The position numbers and the translations under genes were made by a program. A stretch of DNA of 5,324 nucleotides, taken from contig JAEVZQ010000500.1 of assembly GCA_023392135.1 (NCBI GenBank), positions 1 through 5,324 on the forward strand. The letters are read 5' to 3'. Positions within the stretch are counted from its first letter, which is position 1, and every line of letters starts with the position of its first letter. Shown here piece after piece: positions 1 to 5,324 of the stretch. Below the pieces are notes generated by a model, which saw only the letters and a program-made list of their open reading frames with translations, was not told where the DNA came from and did no database searches. The stretch comes from Pseudomonadota bacterium (GTDB lineage: Bacteria > Pseudomonadota > Alphaproteobacteria > Rhizobiales > Hyphomicrobiaceae).

Positions 1-279
1 CACGGGCCCGCGGAGCAGCTCTACGGACGAACGCGGAGACGACGCTACCTCGCCTCGCAGCATCTCCACGTGCGTGACGAGGGAGGTGCGGATGACTGCC
101 TTGAACAGCTCTTCCTTGGTGTCGAAGTAAACATAAACGAGGCCTTTGGAGATCCCCGCTCGCCTTGCCACATCGTCGAGCCGCGTCCCCGCGTAGCCTC
201 TCGCGATGAACTCTTCGAGGGCCGCGTTCAGGATCTCCTCCGGGCGCTGCTCCTTGCGGCGCTTCTTGGGGGTGCTCAT
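1..279 (-). CDS. TetR/AcrR-family transcriptional repressor, N-terminal part (truncated by window edge)
   Basis: Reading the minus strand from the ATG at 279-277 gives 93 uninterrupted codons to the window edge, so the C-terminal ligand-binding and dimerisation domain is missing from view. The visible part is a textbook TetR DNA-binding domain. A basic leader (KKRRKEQR, residues 5-12) is followed by helix 1 (ILNAALEEFIARGYAGTRL, 16-34) and the helix-turn-helix DDVARRAGISKGLVYVYF (35-52). The family hallmark YxYF-x-x-K-E-E-L-F follows at 49-59. The start is supported by a Shine-Dalgarno-like AGAGG (complement of 286-290) six bases upstream. Members of this family are cytoplasmic dimers that bind palindromic operators and are released by a small ligand; the ligand cannot be inferred here. 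A strong palindrome lies 30 bp upstream, which suggests autorepression. The family call is very secure; the regulon is not known. Confidence 0.95.
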   Translation of the reverse strand, partial: MSTPKKRRKEQRPEEILNAALEEFIARGYAGTRLDDVARRAGISKGLVYVYFDTKEELFKAVIRTSLVTHVEMLRGEVASSPRSSVELLRGPV

Positions 280-298
280 GAGATGCCTCTTCGCCAGC

Positions 299-327
299 GA
301 CCTAAGCATGACTGACCGGTCAGTCAA
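299..327 (-). promoter_or_regulatory. Candidate tetR promoter overlapping the operator
   Basis: On the minus strand, TTGACT (complement of 322-327) is a good -35 match. With a 17-base spacer it is followed by TAGGTC (complement of 299-304), which is only a poor -10 match. The -35 and nearly all of the spacer coincide with the palindrome, so a bound repressor would block polymerase. The weak -10 keeps this tentative. No comparable plus-strand promoter for the gene at 438 is evident in 327-437. Confidence 0.3.
309..326. promoter_or_regulatory. Perfect 18-bp palindrome, probable TetR-family operator
   Basis: The sequence TGACTGACCGGTCAGTCA equals its own reverse complement over all 18 bases. 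It is built as two tandem TGAC units, a CG centre, and two tandem GTCA units. It lies between the divergent tetR (start at 279) and the plus-strand gene at 438, about 30 bp from the tetR start codon and about 112 bp from the other. Palindromes of this size and position are typical binding sites of the adjacent TetR-type repressor. Its proximity to tetR points to autoregulation; control of the divergent gene is possible but less clear. No second copy occurs in the window. Confidence 0.8.
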
Positions 328-437
328 TAATAGGAACGTTTACCCTTGATGATCTGCTGTCGGCGAAACCGGCTCGTCGCGGTGCTGGGCGTGTGCTTTC
401 ATGGGCACTATCAGACTCTTAGTCCCCCATCTGCCGC

Positions 438-1724
438 ATGCTCGCCTTGATGCTGCCACATGCAGCGACAAACCAACGCAGCATGATCGACGCACTTTTA
501 CGGCCTGCTCTGGCTGGCCGGCCCGCCCGGCGGGCGGCCGGTCCCGTGATCCTGGCCTTCCTCACCTGCGCATTCCTTGTTTCTGCTCCGCCCCCATCCG
601 CAGAGGCGGACGACCGCGTGAACGCGATGGTCGAGCGGCTCGACGCGGGTGAGCGCCGGATCTTCCTGGAGTGGCACACCGCGCAGAAGAATCACAAGGC
701 GGTGCTCGACGCCTACTGGAGCAAGGTTCAGTCGACCCGGACCCAACGACGCAAGAAGATCAGGGCAGGCCAACCTGTCAGTGCAGATGACTACATCATG
801 AGCTTCCCGCCCGAGTATTCCGGGCCGAAGCTGCCGTCGCACATTGCGCGCATCTGGGACGAGTTGAAGCCGCCGGTAGAGCGCAAGCCTGTGCCGAGCG
901 TCGAGGATGTGCTCGAAAGCGCCAAGACTGTTTATGGCTTCATTCCGGAGCGCGTTTCGGAGCAGGAGTTCAAGCGGCGATACGCGCTGGAGGCGCTGGC
1001 CCACGGGCTCTCCAAGGAGCAGGTCGTTCGAGTCTACGCGCTCGAAACGGGCGGCCGGGGGACGCACGACATGCAGGCCGGCGTCAGCCCATCGACCGGG
1101 CGAGGCACGCCGATCTCAACGGCGCTCGGCTATGCACAGCTCTTGCATGCGAACTCGGTCAACGAGCTGGTGAAGCACGGGCCAACGTTCATCTCCCGCC
1201 TCGAAAAGACGGCTGAAACTCCGGGGATTTCTCCGGCCCGGGCCGCGGCGCTGCAGAAGAAGGCCCGCGTGCTCCGGCAGATGCTGTCGAGCGCAAAGAA
1301 GGTGCCCAACGACTGGTACGCCCACATGCGGTTCGCGGCCACGCGCAACGGGCTTGGCATTCACGCGCTGAACCTCGACGGCGACATCGGCCCCATGCTT
1401 CAGGTCATAAAGCTGAAAGGCGTGCGTCAGGTGGCCGAGCGGGGAGGGCGCACGAAACTCGCCCCGGCCGAGCTGGAGCTGATGAACCTCGCTGGACCCA
1501 GCACGGGCCTCGAAATGATGACTCCCATCGGCCGGAACGCGCCGACGTCGAATTTCTTTTCCCGGCTCGGCTACGAGCGAAACCCGGTCGTGCACAAGCG
1601 TAACGGAGCCGAGCTGCTCAAAAAGCTCGATTCGATCATGGACGCCAACGTGAAGAAGCAGGGCTCCATCGAGTTTGCAGCCGCCTTCGACGAAGCCATG
1701 TCGATCCGGTCATCGCAGCGGTAG
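438..1724 (+). CDS. Exported lytic-transglycosylase-like (SLT/lysozyme-fold) protein, otherwise uncharacterised
   Basis: The product has 428 residues. A basic stretch (RPARR, 28-32) precedes a hydrophobic core (GPVILAFLTCAFLVSA, 35-50) and a plausible signal-peptidase site after SAEA (A57), so the protein is probably exported to the periplasm. Residues 58-200 are charged and helix-rich, with no motif I recognise. ALETGG (201-206) and ISTALGYAQLL (226-236) resemble the two parts of the SLT active site: the catalytic Glu of E-S/T-G and the downstream S-x-x-G-A-x-G-x-M-Q-L. E203 would be the acid and Q234 the conserved Gln. Enzymes of this fold cleave the MurNAc-GlcNAc bond of peptidoglycan. About 23 residues separate the two motifs, more than in canonical SLT enzymes, so activity is inferred, not shown. 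No clear Shine-Dalgarno precedes the ATG at 438; in-frame ATGs at 450 and 483 are alternatives, and the one at 483 still keeps the whole signal peptide. The gene is divergent from tetR. Confidence 0.7.
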   Translation: MLALMLPHAATNQRSMIDALLRPALAGRPARRAAGPVILAFLTCAFLVSAPPPSAEADDRVNAMVERLDAGERRIFLEWHTAQKNHKAVLDAYWSKVQSTRTQRRKKIRAGQPVSADDYIMSFPPEYSGPKLPSHIARIWDELKPPVERKPVPSVEDVLESAKTVYGFIPERVSEQEFKRRYALEALAHGLSKEQVVRVYALETGGRGTHDMQAGVSPSTGRGTPISTALGYAQLLHANSVNELVKHGPTFISRLEKTAETPGISPARAAALQKKARVLRQMLSSAKKVPNDWYAHMRFAATRNGLGIHALNLDGDIGPMLQVIKLKGVRQVAERGGRTKLAPAELELMNLAGPSTGLEMMTPIGRNAPTSNFFSRLGYERNPVVHKRNGAELLKKLDSIMDANVKKQGSIEFAAAFDEAMSIRSSQR

Positions 1725-1856
1725 GCATCCACCCTCGTTAGATCCCGCGCCGTGTGCAGGCGCACGCACCCCTCGCCCGGCTCGCAACAGGAAGCGGCCC
1801 GTCCTATATTCGTGCGGTGCTCCCGACGGTCCCTCAGCTGCGATGTCCGCGGGAGT

Positions 1857-1877
1857 TCGAATGTTAATTCGATTTTT
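1857..1877 (+). terminator. Small AT-rich hairpin with T-tract, possible weak terminator
   Basis: TCGAAT (1857-1862), the loop GTTA, and ATTCGA (1867-1872) form a perfect 6-bp stem followed directly by TTTTT (1873-1877). The arrangement is that of an intrinsic terminator, but the stem has only two G-C pairs and would be weak. It lies 132 bp after the stop of the transglycosylase-like gene and 75 bp before the fadE start. It could instead be a protein-binding palindrome in the fadE leader. The rest of the 1725-1951 gap holds only a short imperfect GC-rich hairpin at about 1751-1766 (CGTGTG-CAGG-CGCACG, one G-T pair) and no convincing -35/-10 pair. Confidence 0.25.
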
Positions 1878-1936
1878 GCGCGTACCACTTACATTGGACC
1901 TACTGGCCGGGTCTGACCGACGGACCGGCACGGAAC

Positions 1937-1943
1937 GGGGAGG
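1937..1943 (+). promoter_or_regulatory. Ribosome binding site of fadE
   Basis: GGGGAGG lies eight bases before the ATG at 1952. It is a strong Shine-Dalgarno sequence at a good distance and fixes the start of the 833-residue reading frame. Confidence 0.75.
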
Positions 1944-1951
1944 CGCAAGCG

Positions 1952-4453
1952 ATGTCGCAGTTCGTGTTCGCCGTTGTCGCAATCGCGCTCGTGTTCCTGC
2001 TCGCCATGTGTCGCGCGAGCCTGGCCGTTTGGGCCGGCGTGACCGCGGCAATGACCTTCGCGTGGCAGATCGGACTGGTGGGCGGAGGCGCAAGCGCCTT
2101 CGGCATTTGGAGCCTGCTCGCCTGGATCCCAGCGCTGGCGCTGGCGGTGCTCTCCATTCCTGAGGTGCGCCGGTGGGCCATTGTCGAGCCCACATTCCGA
2201 ACCATCCGCCGGGCTCTGCCCAAGGTTTCAGAAACGGAACAGCAGGCGCTGGAGGCCGGGACCATCGGCTTCGATGCGGAGCTGTTTTCGGGTCGCCCCG
2301 ACTGGAACAGGCTGCGCGCCGTGCCCCCGGTGATCCTGACGGCCGAGGAGCAGGCGTTTCTCGACGGCCCGACGGAGCAGCTCTGCCGCATGATCGACGA
2401 TTGGCAGATCCGTCAACGCGACCGAGAGATTCCCGAGGAAATCTGGTCTTTCGTCAAGGAGCACGGGTTCCTTGGGATGCTGATTTCCAAGGAGCACGGG
2501 GGGCTCGGCTTCTCCGCGCAGGCGCAGTCACTGGTTCTAGGAAAGATTTCCTCGCGCTCACCGGACGTCGTCACCATCGTGATGGTGCCGAACTCACTTG
2601 GTCCCGGCGAGCTGATCGAGAGATACGGCACTCCTGAGCAAAAGAGGCACTTCCTGCCACGGCTCGCGCGAGGCGAGGAGATCCCGTGCTTCGCGCTCAC
2701 CGGTCCGACGTCCGGGTCAGATGCGGCGGGGATGCGCGATGTCGGGTATGTGACCCGCGACTTGCACGAGGGCCGAGATACTCTTGGAATCCGGGTCACC
2801 TGGGACAAGCGGTACATCACGCTTGGGCCGAAGGCGACGCTGCTCGGGCTCGCGTTCCGGCTGTTCGACCCGGACGACCTGCTCGGCAAGGGTGAGGACG
2901 TCGGCATCACGCTCGCCATCATTCCAACCGGTCACCCCGGCGTGAACATCGGCCGCCGTCACTTGCCTTGTGGGGCGGCGTTCCCGAACGGCCCCACCTG
3001 GGGCAAGGACGTCTTCATCCCGATCGACTGGATCATCGGCGGCCAAGCCATGGCCGGACAGGGCTGGCGCATGCTGATGGAGTGCCTGTCGGCAGGCCGC
3101 TCCATCTCGCTGCCGTCATCCTCCGCGGCGGGCATCAAGACGATGCTGCGTTTTTCGACCGCCTACGGGCGCATCCGCCGGCAGTTCGGCCTTCCGGTGG
3201 CACGGATGGAGGGGATCGAGGAGCCCTTGGCGCGGCTGGTCGAGAGTGCCTACGTGGTCGAGGCTGGGCGGGCGGTGACGGCGGCCATGGTAAGCCGCGG
3301 CGAGAAACCTGCCGTCCTCGGTGCTCTGATGAAATATCAGTCAACCGAGCGCATGCGACAGGCCGTCAACGACGCCATGGACCTGCACGGCGGGCGCGGC
3401 ATCTGCGACGGCCCGACGAATTATCTGCAATCCGCCTATCAGATGGTGCCGGTCGCAATCACGGTCGAGGGCGCTAATATCCTGACCCGGACGCTCATCA
3501 CCTTCGCTCAGGGCGCGCTGCGTTCGCATCCCTACCTCTATCGCGAGGTGCAGGCGGTGCAGGACCCGGATCCTAAGAAGGGCCTTGCCGCATTCGAGCC
3601 GGCTTTTCTCGACCATGTTTCCTTCAGCCTCGCCAATGCGTTCGGCGCCTTATTCCACAACGTGACCGGCGGGCTGTTCGGCTCCGCTCCACCCAAGGCG
3701 TTCGGGGTCGAAAGCTGGTATCGGCAGCTCTGGCGGGCGAGCTACAACTTTGCCCTCGTCGCCGATCTGAGCGTCGCGCTGCTCGGCGGTGGCCTGAAGA
3801 CGAAGCAGAAGCTCACCGGCCGCCTCGCCGATGCGCTCTCTGAGCTTTACCTGCTCGCCTGCGTGCTGAAGCGCTTCGAGGATGATGGGCGGTTCGAGGC
3901 GGATCGGCCGATCGTGGATCTTGCCCTACGCAACGGGCTCCATCGTTTCCAGGAAGCTCTCGCAGGCACGGTGGACAACTTCCCCGCCCTCTGGGCACGT
4001 CTGCTCATGCGGGTGCTGGTGTTCCCATTGGGGCGCCGTTCTCGTCGGGCGCCCGACCGGCTTGGAAAACTGGTGGTGAGACAGGTCATCGAGCCGGGTT
4101 CCGTGAGGGATCGTCTGACGCGCTACATTCATGTCTCTCGTGATCCACGCGATCCGACCGGCCTGCTCGAGGTGGCGTTGGAGAAAGTCGTTGCCGCCGA
4201 GGAAGCCGAGAAGAAGCTCGAGCGCGCGATCCGGGCGGGTCAGGTTCACCGGTTCCACGGCATCGACTGGGTTGGCGATGCGGTTCGCCAGCACATCCTG
4301 ACCGAGGCGGAGGGCCGTCTGCTACGCGAGTCCGAGGCGCTGACGGAACGCGTCATTGCCGTGGATCACTTTGATCCCGCCGAGGTCAGGCCCCACTACG
4401 CTAGTATTGGACACAACTCGCAAGTCGCGAACGGCAAGGCCGCAGCCGAATAG
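1952..4453 (+). CDS. fadE: FadE-type membrane-associated acyl-CoA dehydrogenase
   Basis: This enzyme catalyses the first step of beta-oxidation, the FAD-dependent conversion of acyl-CoA to trans-2-enoyl-CoA. It has 833 residues, close to the 814 of E. coli FadE and about twice the length of ordinary acyl-CoA dehydrogenases. Two or three hydrophobic segments (about 4-20, 24-44, 50-70) form an N-terminal membrane anchor. The dehydrogenase core spans roughly 130-525. It includes the flavin/substrate loop CFALTGPTSGSDAAG (246-260), WDKRYITLGPKATLLGLAFR (284-303), GKDVFIPIDWIIGG (351-364), MAGQGWRMLMECLS (367-380), IRRQFG (408-413), DLHGGRGI (477-484) and the catalytic-base region VEGANILTR, with Glu506. 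The C-terminal ACDH_C (DUF1974) domain carries the typical GRLADALSELYLLACVLKRF (623-642) and ends near DHFDPAEV (805-812). A variable tail of about 20 residues follows. Compared with E. coli, from memory, the loop reads TGPTSGSD where E. coli has TSPEAGSD. The gene is followed after 17 bp by fadJ. The match extends across the full length, so the call is secure. Confidence 0.96.
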   Translation: MSQFVFAVVAIALVFLLAMCRASLAVWAGVTAAMTFAWQIGLVGGGASAFGIWSLLAWIPALALAVLSIPEVRRWAIVEPTFRTIRRALPKVSETEQQALEAGTIGFDAELFSGRPDWNRLRAVPPVILTAEEQAFLDGPTEQLCRMIDDWQIRQRDREIPEEIWSFVKEHGFLGMLISKEHGGLGFSAQAQSLVLGKISSRSPDVVTIVMVPNSLGPGELIERYGTPEQKRHFLPRLARGEEIPCFALTGPTSGSDAAGMRDVGYVTRDLHEGRDTLGIRVTWDKRYITLGPKATLLGLAFRLFDPDDLLGKGEDVGITLAIIPTGHPGVNIGRRHLPCGAAFPNGPTWGKDVFIPIDWIIGGQAMAGQGWRMLMECLSAGRSISLPSSSAAGIKTMLRFSTAYGRIRRQFGLPVARMEGIEEPLARLVESAYVVEAGRAVTAAMVSRGEKPAVLGALMKYQSTERMRQAVNDAMDLHGGRGICDGPTNYLQSAYQMVPVAITVEGANILTRTLITFAQGALRSHPYLYREVQAVQDPDPKKGLAAFEPAFLDHVSFSLANAFGALFHNVTGGLFGSAPPKAFGVESWYRQLWRASYNFALVADLSVALLGGGLKTKQKLTGRLADALSELYLLACVLKRFEDDGRFEADRPIVDLALRNGLHRFQEALAGTVDNFPALWARLLMRVLVFPLGRRSRRAPDRLGKLVVRQVIEPGSVRDRLTRYIHVSRDPRDPTGLLEVALEKVVAAEEAEKKLERAIRAGQVHRFHGIDWVGDAVRQHILTEAEGRLLRESEALTERVIAVDHFDPAEVRPHYASIGHNSQVANGKAAAE

Positions 4454-4458
4454 GCTCC

Positions 4459-4465
4459 AAGGAGG
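4459..4465 (+). promoter_or_regulatory. Ribosome binding site that selects the GTG start of fadJ
   Basis: AAGGAGG, an almost perfect anti-16S match, lies five bases before GTG at 4471. The next in-frame ATG, at 4483, would be 17 bases away, too far for this site. The GTG is therefore preferred as the start. Confidence 0.8.
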
Positions 4466-4470
4466 CAGGC

Positions 4471-5324
4471 GTGGCGCAGGACATGACGCAGCTGAAGGAC
4501 TGGCGGTTCTCCGTCGATCGCGAGGGGATTGCCTGGGCCATCTTCGACCGCGAAGGCGAGAGCGCCAATGCGCTGGGCCGGCGGTCGCTCGAGGAGCTGG
4601 GCGCCATCGTCGAGCACGTCGAAGCACTTGCCCGATCCGGTCAAGTGAACGGGCTCGTCTTCATGTCCGGCAAGCCGAAAAGCTTCATCGTCGGGGCAGA
4701 TATCCGCGAGTTCGATGTCCTCGACACAGAGAGCAAGGTGATCGAAGCGATCCGTCCCGTGAACGCCATGCTGGATCGCATCGAGCGCATGCCCGTGCCG
4801 GTCGTCTGTGCAATTCACGGCGTCTGTGTCGGTGGTGGGCTGGAGCTGGCTCTCGCCTGTCATTACCGCATCGCCACACGTGATGATGCAACCCGCGTCG
4901 GATTCCCCGAGGTGAAGCTGGGGCTGTTCCCGGGCTTCAACGGGACGGCGCGCTCGATCCGTCAGGCAGGCCCGCTCGCAGCCATGCAGAGCATGCTCAC
5001 CGGCTCGATGGCCCGGGCGACGATGGCGCGTGGGCTCGGCTACATCGACGAGCTGGTGAGCAACCCCCATCAGCTCCGCTGGGCGGCGCGCAAGGCGGTG
5101 CTGCAACGGCGCAAGTCAAAGCCGGCGGGATGGACCAAGGCTTTCCTCACCAAGTGGCCGGCGCGCGGCCTGCTCGCGAAGAAGCTCCGCACGGAGACGG
5201 CCAAGAAGGTGCGCGAGGACCATTACCCGGCGCCTTTTCGGCTGATCGACCTTTTCGAAACGCACGGCGGTAATCTCGAAGCGCTGAAGCATGCCGAAAC
5301 GCGAGCGTTCGCGCCGCTGATGGT
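4471..5324 (+). CDS. fadJ: FadJ/HADHA-type multifunctional beta-oxidation protein, N-terminal enoyl-CoA hydratase part (truncated by window edge)
   Basis: The frame stays open for 284 codons from the GTG to the window edge. Family members are about 700 residues long, so the 3-hydroxyacyl-CoA dehydrogenase half lies outside. The visible part is a crotonase-fold hydratase that adds water to trans-2-enoyl-CoA, the product of FadE. SFIVGADIREF (71-81) carries the first oxyanion-hole region. GVCVGGGLELALACHYRIAT (117-136) carries the second and the first catalytic Glu (E125). VGFPEVKLGLFPG (143-155) carries the second catalytic Glu (E147). The two Glu residues are 22 apart, as in FadJ and mitochondrial HADHA, whereas FadB has 20; this is why I prefer fadJ. 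The segment after the PG reads FNGTARSIRQAG, where relatives usually have a GGTQRLPR-like sequence. Residues about 200-284 form the basic linker toward the dehydrogenase domain. The gene starts 17 bp after fadE with no terminator between, so an operon is expected. The family call is very sure; the fadJ symbol is less so. Confidence 0.93.
   Translation, partial: MAQDMTQLKDWRFSVDREGIAWAIFDREGESANALGRRSLEELGAIVEHVEALARSGQVNGLVFMSGKPKSFIVGADIREFDVLDTESKVIEAIRPVNAMLDRIERMPVPVVCAIHGVCVGGGLELALACHYRIATRDDATRVGFPEVKLGLFPGFNGTARSIRQAGPLAAMQSMLTGSMARATMARGLGYIDELVSNPHQLRWAARKAVLQRRKSKPAGWTKAFLTKWPARGLLAKKLRTETAKKVREDHYPAPFRLIDLFETHGGNLEALKHAETRAFAPLM

Noticed and set aside
70..315. Plus-strand open frame of 81 codons at the left edge
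   Set aside because: It is antisense to the TetR helix-turn-helix coding region, whose minus-strand translation is unmistakable.
498..1067. Minus-strand open frame of 189 codons opposite the transglycosylase-like gene
   Set aside because: It lies wholly inside a plus-strand gene with a signal peptide and an active-site-like motif. It shows no motif of its own and no supported start.
1802..1810. TATATT (1805-1810) as a -10 box in the gap before fadE
   Set aside because: The bases 17 upstream (TCGCAA) do not resemble a -35 element, so there is no convincing promoter pair.
1939..2096. Exact 13-bp repeat GGAGGCGCAAGCG at 1939-1951 and 2084-2096
   Set aside because: A 13-bp match is not remarkable in 5.3 kb of GC-rich sequence. 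One copy is the fadE ribosome site region and the other is coding, with no flanking similarity.
1675..2163. Plus-strand open frame of 162 codons spanning the gap before fadE
   Set aside because: It overlaps the end of the upstream gene and the N-terminal membrane segments of fadE in another frame. The translation is Arg/Pro-rich and low in information, and the fadE frame has the strong ribosome site.
4396..5106. Minus-strand open frame of 236 codons opposite fadJ
   Set aside because: It lies largely antisense to the clear hydratase coding sequence. Its translation is rich in Arg, His and Cys with no recognisable domain, as expected of a shadow frame in GC-rich DNA.

Overview
The window is GC-rich, densely coding bacterial DNA. 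Codon use is strongly G/C-ending and genes are closely packed. The FadE and FadJ types, together with the GC content, suggest a proteobacterium. The secreted lysozyme-like gene beside a TetR regulator and the FadE tail containing SIGHNS make me lean towards an alphaproteobacterium (Hyphomicrobiales-like). That assignment is an inference, not something the sequence proves.

Layout. (1) Positions 1-279, minus strand: the first 93 codons of a TetR/AcrR-family repressor whose C-terminal ligand domain runs off the left edge. (2) Positions 280-437: a divergent intergenic region with a perfect 18-bp palindrome, TGACTGACCGGTCAGTCA, about 30 bp upstream of the tetR start, very probably the operator of this repressor. 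(3) Positions 438-1724, plus strand: an exported 428-residue protein with a lytic-transglycosylase-like (SLT-fold) active-site signature and otherwise unrecognised sequence. (4) Positions 1725-1951: a 227-bp non-coding gap with a small AT-rich hairpin followed by five Ts and no convincing promoter. (5) Positions 1952-4453, plus strand: fadE, a complete membrane-anchored long-chain acyl-CoA dehydrogenase of the E. coli FadE type with its C-terminal ACDH_C (DUF1974) domain. (6) From 4471 to the right edge, plus strand: the N-terminal 284 codons of a FadJ/HADHA-type multifunctional beta-oxidation protein, covering the enoyl-CoA hydratase part, with a GTG start.

fadE and fadJ are 17 bp apart and almost certainly co-transcribed. 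FadE makes the trans-2-enoyl-CoA, and FadJ hydrates it and then, through its off-window second half, oxidises it. A thiolase gene (fadI-like) might be expected further right but is not in view. The tetR/transglycosylase-like pair looks like a separate unit: the strong operator lies in front of tetR and not in front of fadE. I found no RNA genes, mobile elements, CRISPR arrays or long repeats. The core content is ordinary metabolism; the least-explained element is the transglycosylase-like gene and its link to the TetR operator.
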